Below, in pieces: positions 23,280 to 32,358 of a stretch of DNA of 36,553 nt. The notes under the pieces are model-generated. The model searched no databases, had not been told where the DNA came from, and saw only the letters and a list, made by a program, of their open reading frames with translations. The DNA is from Gemmatimonadota bacterium. Its GTDB lineage: Bacteria > Gemmatimonadota > Gemmatimonadetes > Gemmatimonadales > Gemmatimonadaceae. Numbering within the stretch: the stretch's first letter is position 1; each line of letters starts with the position of its first letter. The stretch covers positions 1 through 36,553 of the forward strand of contig PLLD01000281.1 of NCBI GenBank assembly GCA_003141205.1, given 5' to 3'. The translations under genes and the position numbers were made by a program.

Positions 23280-24329
23280 ATGCCTCCCGACACGCCCGAG
23301 CCACACGTCACGGATATTGCGCTGCTCCTCCGTTTTTTGGCGGGGGACGCGACGCGCGCGGAGCAGGCCGTCGTGCACGGCTGGCTGCGCGTAGATCCGG
23401 CTGGGGAGCGAGCCGGGTTGCTCGAATCGCTCCGCCGCGGCGGCCGGCCGCAGGATCCCGCACTGCCGGCGGCAACCGTTGCGGGCGCGTGGTCGCGAAT
23501 GCGGCAGGATATGGGTGTCGGTCTCGACCGGGGGCCGGTCTCGACCCGCCCGGACTCCGCCACGCGGACGTGGTGGCGCGCGGTCCGCGTGGCGGGAGTC
23601 GTGTGTGCGGCGGCATTGTCGATCACGGTGTTCCGCGCGTCGCATCGCGGTCGCACGGAATGGCGCGAGTATACCACCGTCGCTGGACAGCGCGAATCCG
23701 TCACGTTGCCGGACGGCACGGAATTCACGTTGGCGCCGGCGAGTCGGCTCTCGGTTGCCGCCGATTACGCGGCCGGGAATCGTGCCGTGCGACTCGATGG
23801 CGAGGCGCTTTTTGCGGTCGTGCATGACGACCGGCATCCATTCTCGGTGCGCGCCGGCACCGCAGTGATAACGGACATCGGGACGCAATTCGATGTGCGC
23901 GCGTTCGGGGAGGATGCTTCCACGCGGATTGCGGTGGTGGAAGGGATGGTCGCGGTGGCGCGGGGGGCCGATCGCGACCGAGGGGCGACGAGGATGCCGC
24001 CCGTGCTGCGCGCCGGTGACGTGGCGATCGTGGACACGACGATCGGGGTGACGCACGGTGCGGATGTCACGGCGATGGTGGCTTGGGCGCACGGCGAATT
24101 GGTGTTCGTCGACGCTCCGGTGCCTGAGGCGTTGCGCTCGCTGTCCCGCTGGTACGGCGTGACGTTCGTCGCGGCCGATTCCGCCGTAGCGAAGCAGCAT
24201 CTCGCCGCGCGGTTCCCTCCGGAATCCGTGCAGGAGCTGGCCGATCAATTGGCGGTTGCGTTGGGCGCGCGATACGAGCGGTCGGGGACGACCATCGTAT
24301 TGCGCTCGATGCATCCGACTCACGAGTAG
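23280..24329 (+). CDS. FecR-type anti-sigma/signal-transducing membrane protein
   Basis: About 349 residues from ATG 23280; GTG 23265 in the same frame is an equal candidate. A cytoplasmic helical N-terminus (DIALLLRFLAGDATRAEQ) would hold the sigma factor. One transmembrane helix follows (VRVAGVVCAAALSITVF, about residues 105-121). The periplasmic FecR domain shows VTLPDGTEFTLAPASRL, LDGEALFAVVHD and DIGTQFDVRAF. The C-terminal part (ALRSLSRWYGVTFV to ALGARYERSG) resembles the DUF4974/STN-type domain that contacts the receptor. It is followed by the SusC-like receptor 12 bases on. Confidence 0.92.
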   Translation: MPPDTPEPHVTDIALLLRFLAGDATRAEQAVVHGWLRVDPAGERAGLLESLRRGGRPQDPALPAATVAGAWSRMRQDMGVGLDRGPVSTRPDSATRTWWRAVRVAGVVCAAALSITVFRASHRGRTEWREYTTVAGQRESVTLPDGTEFTLAPASRLSVAADYAAGNRAVRLDGEALFAVVHDDRHPFSVRAGTAVITDIGTQFDVRAFGEDASTRIAVVEGMVAVARGADRDRGATRMPPVLRAGDVAIVDTTIGVTHGADVTAMVAWAHGELVFVDAPVPEALRSLSRWYGVTFVAADSAVAKQHLAARFPPESVQELADQLAVALGARYERSGTTIVLRSMHPTHE

Positions 24330-24341
24330 GGGAGAATCAGC

Positions 24342-27300
24342 GTGCTGCGTCGCGCTCACCTGGCGTTGTGTCTGGCGTTGGTGGTCAGTAGCCCCCCCGT
24401 GCCTGTGGTCGCTCAGACCATGCAGGTTGCGGCTGTTCCGCCGAAGTTTCTCTCCGTTCCGGAGGGCGGAACGGCCCCGGTGGATGTGAGCGGGGCGCCG
24501 ATCCTGCAGCGTCGGGTGACGCTCGATTTCGATGCCGTGCCGTTGCATGCTGCGCTCGATGCGGTCACGAAGCAGACCGGGATCACGTTCGTGGCGAGCT
24601 GGGAGCTGGCGGCGCTGGGCACGCGGGTGTCGTTACATGCGGACCGGATTACGGCGGTTGCCGCATTGACGGAGCTCCTGGTGGGAGCCGGGCTCGACGT
24701 GCAGCTCACTCCCAACGGAGTCGCGACCCTTATTCCCCGTGCTGCCGTTCCGTCGCGGTATGCGGCTCGACAGGGCGCGGCGACGATCGCCGGCCACGTG
24801 ACCGACGGGGCGCTCAAGTCGCCGCTGTCTGACGTGTCGGTTCGGGTCGAGGGGACGGCGCTCCGCACTACGGCTAACACGGCCGGGAAGTACACGATCG
24901 CGGGCGTTGCAGCGGGGACCTATCGTATCACCGCCCGGCGCGTGGGATATCAGCCGCTCACGAAGGAGATCACCGTCGCGGGCGATCAGGTCGCCACGCT
25001 TGACTTCGCCCTGGTGGGGGCGCCGACGCGGCTCGACGAAGTCGTGACGACGGCCGTCGGTGAACAAAGACGCTATCAGGTCGGGAACGACATATCGGTG
25101 ATCAATGCCGACTCGATCGCGCCGACGGCGCCGATTACGAGCTTAACGGACCTGATCTCCTCCCGGGCGCCGGGCGTTACGGTGCTCGAGACGAGCGGAT
25201 TGACCGGATCCGGCGAAGCGATACGTATTGAGGGGCTCTCGAGCCTCGTCCTGCAGAACGACCCCATTCTGATCGTCGACGGCGTGCGCCAGGATAATTC
25301 GGCCGGGGGGGATCTCGCGGTATATGCATTGGGCGGGAGCCACCCGACGCCCAGCCGTCTCAACGACATCGATTTCAGCGACATCCAGACGGTCGATATC
25401 CTGAAGGGGCCGTCCGCAAGCACGGAGTACGGGACCGATGCGGCGAATGGCGTCATTGTCATTACGACGAAGCACGGAGCGACGGGCGCACCGCAATGGC
25501 GAGCGTCGGCGGAGCAGACGGAGAGCGGCATCCCTCAGCGCTTCGCGACCGGCTACTATAGCTGGGGCCACACGACGGATGGGACGAATACCGCGGTCGA
25601 TTGCCAGCTGAGCGCCCCCTATCCCCAGCTCGCGTTCGGCTCATCAGCGGGCAACTGCATTGTCGACAGCGTGACCCGGTGGAACCCGTTGAACCATGCC
25701 GCGACATCGATCTTCGGCACCGGGAATCGAGGGAAATACGACCTGTCGGTGAGCGGTGGATCGGATGCCGTCCGGTACTTCGTCTCCGGCGGCCTGTCGA
25801 ACGAGACCGGGGTGATCCAGATGCCGGCGGTCTTCAAGGAGGTAGCCGACACGGCGGGGCTGGGGTTACCGAACGCGGCGTTCGCCCCCAATAGCGAGCA
25901 ACAGCGGTCGGTACGCGCCAACACGTCGATCAAGCTCGGACCGACGGCGGACCTGACGGCGGCGGCCAGTTATCTCGCGACGTTCAAGGAGACGCCGAAT
26001 GCGTCGACGCTGTACGCCGGCGTCTTCAACGCGCCCGCCCTGAGCGACGCCGCGCATTACTACGGGTATGGATACTACGGCGGATCGTCCGCCTCACTCA
26101 CGCCGCTGTCGCAGCTGTCGGAGATCGGATCGCAGAACAGCGACCGTGTGACCGGCGGTCTCACGGCGAACTGGCGGCCGACGGGCTGGTTTGTCGGACA
26201 CGCGACCGTAGGCCTCGATCATGGGTCGCAATCGAGTCAATCGCTCGACTACCCCCTCGCCAACAGCGCATATGAGTACTCACCGCCGTCGCTGGGTATC
26301 GCCGATGTGACGACGGATGTGTACTCGGTGGATCTACGGGGCACGGTGACGGCATCTCTCTCGCGCGGGCTCCGCGCCGTGACATCGGGTGGACTCCAGA
26401 TGGTCGACACGCGGGTCGCCGGGCAAACCGCCTACTCGCGAAATATCACCGCCACGAACCTCACCCTGAATGGCGCGACCGGCCCCCTCGTAACGCAGAT
26501 CGGGACGCGGCAGGCCACGCTGGGTGGGTACGGGGAGGAGGAGCTGAGCGTCGCCGATCGGCTCTTCGTGACCGGAGCGCTCCGGATCGATGCGGCCAGT
26601 GGCTTCGGAGGGGCCTATGCCACCGCTGCGTATCCCAAGGCCAGCGTATCGTGGCTCGCCCTCGACGGCGGCCGTACGACCATCCGCGTGCGCGGCGCCT
26701 TCGGCGAATCGGGTGTGCAACCAATGAATGGGGCGGCGCTGCAATTGTATGGGCCGATCGTCGCGCCGGTCGGCAGTGGCGGAAGCTCGGTGCCTGCGAG
26801 CCTGGTGAGCTGGCCGGGAAACCCGAACCTTCGGCCCGAGCGCTCCGAGGAATTCGAGGGCGGAGTGGACGTCGGTGGATGGGGGAACCGCGTCAGCCTG
26901 GCACTCACAGGCTACTCCAAATCCACCCACGACGCATTGGTGAACGTCGATCTGGGCGGGACGCTGGGGGACTACACGTATCAGGAGAACATCGGCGAAG
27001 TGCGGAATACGGGGCTCGAAGGGAGCTTGACGGTGGGCGTGGTAGAGTCCCGCTCGGTCACCTGGGAGGTCGGGCTGAACGCCTCTGTGAACCACAACGT
27101 GCTGATCTCCCTGGCTCCCGGCGTGATCGCGCAAACGGTGAACACGTTCGCGGTACAATTCCGGCAGGCGGTGGCTTTCCCCCTGTACGGGATCTGGGCG
27201 CAGCCCTCGACATACACGGATGCGAACCACGATGGGATCATCGAGCCGAACGAGCTCACCGTAGGCGATTCCGCCGAATACTCCGGGTCGAGTCTTCCCA

Positions 27301-27812
27301 CGCAGGAGGTCTCCATCTCGACGCACCTGGGGCTCTGGAGGGGGGCTCTCGCGGTCGCGAGCCTTGTCGACTATCGCGGCGGCTATAGGATCGCGAACAC
27401 AGTCGGGGGGATCATGGATGGTTCCGGGAATTCGCCCGGGACGAACAATCCCACGGCGCCGTTGTGGCTGCAGGCCCGAGCCATCTCCAACAACATCGGG
27501 GCGGCTCCGGCGCTGGACGTAGAGGATGGGTCGTTCGTGCGGGTCCGGGAGGTATCGGTGACCTACACCGTACCGCACTCCCTAACGCGCAAACTGCGGC
27601 TGCAGAATCTCAGCGTGACCGGCGCGGTGCGGAACCTCGCGCTATGGACCCGCTATAGCGGCATCGATCCGGAGGTGAGCAACTCCGAGGGATCCAACGT
27701 CCAGCTCTCGCAAACGACGGGTGGGGCCGTGGTCAACAATGACGTGCGCTCGGACGCAGGCGCGGTGCCCTTGGCGCGGTACTGGGTACTTCGGCTCAAC
27801 CTGGGACTGTGA
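24342..27812 (+). CDS. SusC/RagA-type TonB-dependent receptor with STN domain
   Basis: A 1156-residue outer-membrane transporter. Order: signal peptide ending VVAQT; STN signalling domain at about 60-130 (LDFDAVPLHAALDAVTKQTG); carboxypeptidase-regulatory-like fold at about 147-225 (GHVTDGALKSPLSDVSV); plug with LDEVVTTAVGEQ as possible TonB-contact segment and ILIVDGVRQDN; then a long beta-barrel ending YWVLRLNLGL with a terminal hydrophobic residue. SusC-type receptors import large oligomers such as glycans or peptides with a SusD partner. The STN domain links it to the FecR gene upstream. The GTG start has GGGGAG in front. The ligand cannot be read from sequence; peptidase-like genes downstream hint at peptides. 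Confidence 0.92.
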   Translation: MLRRAHLALCLALVVSSPPVPVVAQTMQVAAVPPKFLSVPEGGTAPVDVSGAPILQRRVTLDFDAVPLHAALDAVTKQTGITFVASWELAALGTRVSLHADRITAVAALTELLVGAGLDVQLTPNGVATLIPRAAVPSRYAARQGAATIAGHVTDGALKSPLSDVSVRVEGTALRTTANTAGKYTIAGVAAGTYRITARRVGYQPLTKEITVAGDQVATLDFALVGAPTRLDEVVTTAVGEQRRYQVGNDISVINADSIAPTAPITSLTDLISSRAPGVTVLETSGLTGSGEAIRIEGLSSLVLQNDPILIVDGVRQDNSAGGDLAVYALGGSHPTPSRLNDIDFSDIQTVDILKGPSASTEYGTDAANGVIVITTKHGATGAPQWRASAEQTESGIPQRFATGYYSWGHTTDGTNTAVDCQLSAPYPQLAFGSSAGNCIVDSVTRWNPLNHAATSIFGTGNRGKYDLSVSGGSDAVRYFVSGGLSNETGVIQMPAVFKEVADTAGLGLPNAAFAPNSEQQRSVRANTSIKLGPTADLTAAASYLATFKETPNASTLYAGVFNAPALSDAAHYYGYGYYGGSSASLTPLSQLSEIGSQNSDRVTGGLTANWRPTGWFVGHATVGLDHGSQSSQSLDYPLANSAYEYSPPSLGIADVTTDVYSVDLRGTVTASLSRGLRAVTSGGLQMVDTRVAGQTAYSRNITATNLTLNGATGPLVTQIGTRQATLGGYGEEELSVADRLFVTGALRIDAASGFGGAYATAAYPKASVSWLALDGGRTTIRVRGAFGESGVQPMNGAALQLYGPIVAPVGSGGSSVPASLVSWPGNPNLRPERSEEFEGGVDVGGWGNRVSLALTGYSKSTHDALVNVDLGGTLGDYTYQENIGEVRNTGLEGSLTVGVVESRSVTWEVGLNASVNHNVLISLAPGVIAQTVNTFAVQFRQAVAFPLYGIWAQPSTYTDANHDGIIEPNELTVGDSAEYSGSSLPTQEVSISTHLGLWRGALAVASLVDYRGGYRIANTVGGIMDGSGNSPGTNNPTAPLWLQARAISNNIGAAPALDVEDGSFVRVREVSVTYTVPHSLTRKLRLQNLSVTGAVRNLALWTRYSGIDPEVSNSEGSNVQLSQTTGGAVVNNDVRSDAGAVPLARYWVLRLNLGL

Positions 27813-29215
27813 TGCGCCCGCGGATAGTCGTCCTAGCGGTAGGCGTCCTGACGCTGGGCGTCGCGTTTGGGTGCCGCCCGAGCGATGTCTTGAGCGTACC
27901 GGCACCCGACGGGGTCGTCGCGAGCAGCGCGCTGCAAAATCAAAACGGCGCGGAGAGCGCGCTCAATGGCGCGAAATTGCAGCTATTCGACGGGGCCGAC
28001 GGTAGCCTGAGCGACGGCGTGTTGGGCAACACCGGCCTGCTGTCGGACGAGTTCACCTTTAGCGGCTTCTCGGACCTCGGCTCGTATGCGAATGTCGACG
28101 CCCGGATGACGGCCGCGAGCCGGGGCTTTGCCGAGCCGGGCGATGCCCCCTGGGTGAAGTTGCTCCAGGCGCGGTCGGCGCTCGCGTTGGCGCTTCCGCT
28201 ACTCGAGAAATACGAGCCGGCGAGCGGGCGATCGAAGGTCGGTGAGGCGTACGCGCTTCTCGGGTATGCAGAGCTGCTCATCGCCGAGTCGTATTGCGCA
28301 GGCACGCCGCTCGATGGGCTGGTGCCGGGGGGCGGCGTGCAGTATGGGACGCCCCTCACGACGGACTCCCTGCTCGGACTCGCCCAGGCCCATTTCGACT
28401 CCGCCGTCGCGGCGGCCACCGGAAGCGACTCCGTGGTGGGACTTGCCAGCGTGGGGCTCGGCCGGACCCTCATGGACCGTGGCCAGTATGGGGCGGCGGC
28501 GATGGCGGTGGCAGGAGTGCCGATAAGCTTCGTGTATGCCGCGACGCTCGAGCAGAGCAACACGACGGCTCCCTTCATCGAGAATCTCTACGCACAGGCG
28601 ATACAGAACAATTTCAACGCGGCCTTCAACATCGCGGATGGCGAAGGGATCAATGGACTGAATTTCATCTCGGCACACGACCCCCGTCTGGCCATCGATA
28701 GCTCGATGCTGACGGCCGATGGCGGCACGTGGTATCTGCCGGCGAAGTTCGAGGCGAATCTGTCCTCCATCCCCCTTGCCACCGGAGTCGAGGCCGGTCT
28801 GATCGTCGCCGAAGCCGCGCTGCAGACGAGCGCTTCCACATGGCTTGCGGACGTGAACGCGTTGCGGGCGGCCGGGCCCAGTACTTACCTCGGCCTGGAC
28901 AGCGCCCTCGTGCCGTTGGCGGATCCCGGGACGGATAGCGGCCGCGTGAGTCTCATGTTCCGCGAGCGAGCGTTCTGGCTATTTGGGACGGGGACACGGC
29001 TCGGAGATCTCCGGCGGCTGGTTCGGCAGTATGGACGAGATCAGAGCACGGTATTTCCGTCGGGGCCCTACGCGAACGGCAATAACCCGTTTCTCCCCGT
29101 ACCGGTGCCGCATTACGGAGCGGACGTGGATCTGACCCTACCGACGCCGGCGGGCGGGGTCACGATCACCAACCCCAGTTACAAGGGATGCCTCGCGTCG
29201 ACGACCGTCGCGTGA
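27812..29215 (+). CDS. SusD/RagB-type outer-membrane lipoprotein
   Basis: A 467-residue lipoprotein. A signal peptide ends in GVAFGC with the lipid-bearing Cys near residue 21. The body is rich in helical repeats (YALLGYAELLIAESYC, GLAQAHFDSAVAAATG), as in the TPR-like scaffold of SusD, and the C-terminal part has FRERAFWLFGTGTRLGDL and NGNNPFLPVPVPHYG, typical positions of the family. SusD caps the SusC barrel and binds the substrate at the cell surface. ATG 27812 shares its A with the TGA of the susC-like gene (TGATG), so translation is coupled. The frame can also begin at GTG 27809. Confidence 0.85.
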   Translation: MRPRIVVLAVGVLTLGVAFGCRPSDVLSVPAPDGVVASSALQNQNGAESALNGAKLQLFDGADGSLSDGVLGNTGLLSDEFTFSGFSDLGSYANVDARMTAASRGFAEPGDAPWVKLLQARSALALALPLLEKYEPASGRSKVGEAYALLGYAELLIAESYCAGTPLDGLVPGGGVQYGTPLTTDSLLGLAQAHFDSAVAAATGSDSVVGLASVGLGRTLMDRGQYGAAAMAVAGVPISFVYAATLEQSNTTAPFIENLYAQAIQNNFNAAFNIADGEGINGLNFISAHDPRLAIDSSMLTADGGTWYLPAKFEANLSSIPLATGVEAGLIVAEAALQTSASTWLADVNALRAAGPSTYLGLDSALVPLADPGTDSGRVSLMFRERAFWLFGTGTRLGDLRRLVRQYGRDQSTVFPSGPYANGNNPFLPVPVPHYGADVDLTLPTPAGGVTITNPSYKGCLASTTVA

Positions 29216-29231
29216 CGATGAGGTACTTTAG

Positions 29232-30650
29232 ATGAGATCGGCCGCACGTGTTTGGACGCTCATTTGCTGGAGCGCCTGGACTGCGGGGTCGGCGGCGGCG
29301 GCGCGCGCCCAGCTCGCCCCCATTCCAGTGGATCAGCTGGATAGCACCGGGCACCGGCACAGTCCAGCGGCCCTCGGCACGCCGGACGAGTTGCGGGTCG
29401 ATGTGGAGCTCGCGGCCGAGGACGGTCGCGATGCGATCGCGCCCGCAGACACTCTTTATCCGAAGGATGCGCTGCGCGCGGCGACGGTAGCGCGCGCGCG
29501 GGTGTGGCTCGATTCCGTGGCGGCGAAACCGGTCCATGGGCTCCAGCTCACGCCATACGGCCAGCTGGCGGTGATGGGCGAGCAGGATGCGCTCGCACAA
29601 AAGGAGCTCGCGCAGCGCCTCGCGACGCCGGGGTTGTCGGTGGAGGACCGGGCCTTTGCGTTGAGCGCTGGCGCAATCGCCTTTGCCGATCGCGAGCACC
29701 CGCAGTGGCTATCCGTAGCAGAGCGGTATCTGGCCCAGCTCGTGGCACTTGGCGTCCCGGGCGACGCGTGGCAGTTCGCCGCCCGCGACCAACTCTCGGC
29801 CGTGTACTACGAGCTTGGCCGGCGCCCCGAGGCTCTGGCTCACGCACTCGGCGCTTATGCGCTGCTGCCGGACCTTCCCTTCGAGGAGCATATCCTTGGG
29901 ATGAACGGGGGATTGTATTTGCGGGTCGCGGACATCCTTCTCGGGACGCCGGGAATGGCGGACGGACGCAGCCGAATGCACGCCGTGGATTCCTTGATCG
30001 TTGCGATGGCGCATCCCGCGCCCGACCGAATTCAGCTCGATTCGGGGACGCTATGGCCGGGGCAGCGGATGATTCGGATGGTGCAGGCGGACAGCGCGTT
30101 TGTTTTCTCGATCGGGCAGCCTGGCGCTCCGGTTAGGGGAACCACGTGGATCAACGGGACCGATGCCGGCCCGCACGACCAACGGGTTGATGACGGGCGG
30201 GTCTACCTCCTCGATTTCTTCCCACTGGGCGCGCCGTCGATCCTGGCGGGGCAACTAAGCCTGGAACGTCTGCAGCGGCGCCTGGGCCCCGCCGTCCAAG
30301 TCATCGGAATTACCAGCGCGAGCGGCCATTGGGGCGAGCAGTTCGTCGACCCCGACGTCGAGATCCAACGATGGCAGCATTTCTTCGCGCAGGATCTTCG
30401 GCTGAGCTTCCCGGTCGCCATTTGGGCCAGACCCAAGGAGCAGACGCTGCAGGGCGGCATGCTGCCTCCGCAGAATCCCACCCTCGCTGCCTATCATATG
30501 CCCGGCGGATTCGGCGTGGTCGTCGTCGACGCGCGAGGGCGCGTGCGCCGCTTCTTCACCGCCGGGCGCGACCAGGAGGATGACATCGCCCAGTTCGTGA
30601 CGCAGATCGAGGCGGAGGGGACGGGCACCGCGCCACGTTCCGCGCGATGA
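29232..30650 (+). CDS. Exported thioredoxin-fold protein lacking all redox cysteines
   Basis: A 472-residue exported protein (signal peptide ending AARAQ). The middle is helical, TPR-like (YLAQLVALGVPGDAWQFAA, LGRRPEALAHALGAYALL). The last ~170 residues read as a TlpA/AhpC-type thioredoxin fold: GRVYLLDFFPLGAPS takes the place of the usual strand plus WCxxC, VQVIGITSASG the next strand, LRLSFPVAIW another, and MPGGFGVVVVDARGRVRRFF the cis-Pro strand and hairpin. Where CxxC should be there is Leu-Gly-Ala-Pro, and I find no Cys anywhere after the signal peptide. It therefore cannot do thiol chemistry and may be a binding module. The stop overlaps the TldD-like start (ATGA). Confidence 0.75.
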   Translation: MRSAARVWTLICWSAWTAGSAAAARAQLAPIPVDQLDSTGHRHSPAALGTPDELRVDVELAAEDGRDAIAPADTLYPKDALRAATVARARVWLDSVAAKPVHGLQLTPYGQLAVMGEQDALAQKELAQRLATPGLSVEDRAFALSAGAIAFADREHPQWLSVAERYLAQLVALGVPGDAWQFAARDQLSAVYYELGRRPEALAHALGAYALLPDLPFEEHILGMNGGLYLRVADILLGTPGMADGRSRMHAVDSLIVAMAHPAPDRIQLDSGTLWPGQRMIRMVQADSAFVFSIGQPGAPVRGTTWINGTDAGPHDQRVDDGRVYLLDFFPLGAPSILAGQLSLERLQRRLGPAVQVIGITSASGHWGEQFVDPDVEIQRWQHFFAQDLRLSFPVAIWARPKEQTLQGGMLPPQNPTLAAYHMPGGFGVVVVDARGRVRRFFTAGRDQEDDIAQFVTQIEAEGTGTAPRSAR

Positions 30651-32356
30651 GACCGGTGTCGGGCGGGGTCGAAGGGGCGGCGGGCCACAGTCAGCTCTCT
30701 ACGGGGAGCGCGGCACGGGGTTGCTCGCGCCGAGCGTTCGTCTCAGCTGCGTCGCTGGCGGTGGCGGGTATTGCGATCGGAGCGCGCCGTCTGTCGGCGG
30801 CGGAGCTGGCCACCGGGATTGCCCCCAACGCGCTCATGCCGGATCCGATGGACGCGGCCGGGTTGCGGGCGCTGGCGACGGCGGCGATCGACGCCGCGCG
30901 GAGTGCCGGAGCGACATACGCCGATGTTCGAGTGGGTGCGTCCCAACGCTTCTCTCTTGGAAAGACCGGAGGGGCCCTCGGGTTCTGGGCAGCGGGGGAT
31001 GTGTTGTTCGGGTTCGGAATCCGTGCGTTGGTCGGTGGCCGATGGGGCTTCGTTCACGGCGACGTGGCAAGCGCGGATGCCGTTGCGACCGCAGCCCGCG
31101 GCGCGGCGGCGCAGGGGAAGAACGGGGCCGGCGCGACATCGGCCGGGGCGGAGTATGCCCCGGCGGGTGCCGTCACCGGTGAATGGCGCACGCCGATGGT
31201 GATCGACCCGTTCGCGGTTCCCCTGCACGAGCAGATGGCGCTGATCCAATCCTGGCTGGACACGATGGCGGGGGTGCGGGGGCTCGACAGCCGGCCGAGC
31301 GTGGCGTGGCAGAGGGAGGTGAGGGTTTTCGCATCGACGGAGGGATCGCTCATCACTCAGCACTTCGGTCGCATCGATCCGGACTTCGACATTTCGGGGA
31401 CGCGCATGATGGGGGGGGAGACTGTCGAGATAAAAGTTCCGTCGTTCTACGCGATGGCGGGCGGGTACGAGGCGATGGCGCGCGAGTCGATTCATGAAGA
31501 GATAAAGGCGACCGCGGAGGATGTTCGGCGGATGGCAAGTCTCGAGGCGCGGACCCTCGATGTCGGGCGGTATCCCGTCGTCCTGGACGGGATGACGTTT
31601 GGGTCTCTGCTTTTCAGTACTGTCGGCCGGGCACTGGAGCTCGATCGCGCTCTGGGGGAGGAGGCGGACGCGTCGGGGACGAGCTATTTGGCCCCGCCCG
31701 CTAGCATCGTTGGAACGCCGGTTTTCTCGCCCGTGCTGAATGTGAGCACCGATCGCGCACTGCCCAGCGTGACGAGCGCGAAGTGGGATGACGAAGGGGT
31801 CGAGCCGGAGACGGGCCCCGTGATTAAGGGGGGGGCGCTGGTCGATTACGAGACGTCCCGGCAGGCGGCGTCGACGTTGCAGCCGTGGTACCATCGGCAG
31901 AGCCGGCCCGTTGCGTCGCGCGGGAGGGCGGTTGCGACTGCGTGTGACCAGGCCGTGCAGATCCGTTGTGGGCATCTCACGGTAACGCACGCGAGGGCGG
32001 CGGCGACGATCGACGACCTGATTCGCGGCATCCCGCGAGGACTTCTCGTTCGCGGCGGATATCAGATATCGACCGATCAGCAGCTCACGACCGGCAATGT
32101 GGATGCGTTCGGCGGTGCGCTCATCCTTCAGGTGGAGAAGGGGCGCGTGGTTCGGCGGGTCAGGAATGTTGGACTGGAATGGAGCACACTGCCGTTCCTC
32201 AAGACCCTTGCGGCTGTCGGAGATGCGAGCACGGTGGCTCACGCGACAGGGGAGAGCTACAAGGGCGTGCCCTGGCACGGCGCGCCGTATCACACGACGG
32301 CTCCGGCTGGGCTGTTCACAGAGGTCAGGGTGGTTGAGATCGGTGGAGCGATCTAG
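30647..32356 (+). CDS. Tat-exported TldD-like protein without the HExxxH zinc site
   Basis: A 569-residue TldD/PmbA-family protein. The N-terminus has a twin-arginine signal (CSRRAFVSAASLAVAG, Arg28-Arg29), so it should be exported folded. The family fold is seen in GATYADVRVG, GRWGFVHGD, TEGSLITQHFGRIDP and YPVVLDGMTFGSLLF. Active TldD proteins have HExxxH right after this last segment; here residues 323-328 are FSTVGR, while the flanking LELDRALGEEADASGTSY is kept. Both His and the Glu are gone, by several base changes, so a sequencing slip does not explain it. Known TldD-TldE pairs cleave unfolded peptides, such as microcin B17 leader. This one is probably a pseudoenzyme. It overlaps the thioredoxin-fold gene by 4 bases. 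Confidence 0.85.
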   Translation: MRPVSGGVEGAAGHSQLSTGSAARGCSRRAFVSAASLAVAGIAIGARRLSAAELATGIAPNALMPDPMDAAGLRALATAAIDAARSAGATYADVRVGASQRFSLGKTGGALGFWAAGDVLFGFGIRALVGGRWGFVHGDVASADAVATAARGAAAQGKNGAGATSAGAEYAPAGAVTGEWRTPMVIDPFAVPLHEQMALIQSWLDTMAGVRGLDSRPSVAWQREVRVFASTEGSLITQHFGRIDPDFDISGTRMMGGETVEIKVPSFYAMAGGYEAMARESIHEEIKATAEDVRRMASLEARTLDVGRYPVVLDGMTFGSLLFSTVGRALELDRALGEEADASGTSYLAPPASIVGTPVFSPVLNVSTDRALPSVTSAKWDDEGVEPETGPVIKGGALVDYETSRQAASTLQPWYHRQSRPVASRGRAVATACDQAVQIRCGHLTVTHARAAATIDDLIRGIPRGLLVRGGYQISTDQQLTTGNVDAFGGALILQVEKGRVVRRVRNVGLEWSTLPFLKTLAAVGDASTVAHATGESYKGVPWHGAPYHTTAPAGLFTEVRVVEIGGAI

Positions 32357-32358
32357 AC

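Noticed and set aside
22791-24548. A 585-codon open frame on the minus strand
   Set aside because: It covers the sigma and FecR genes in antisense and its composition is Arg/His-rich without a family signature.
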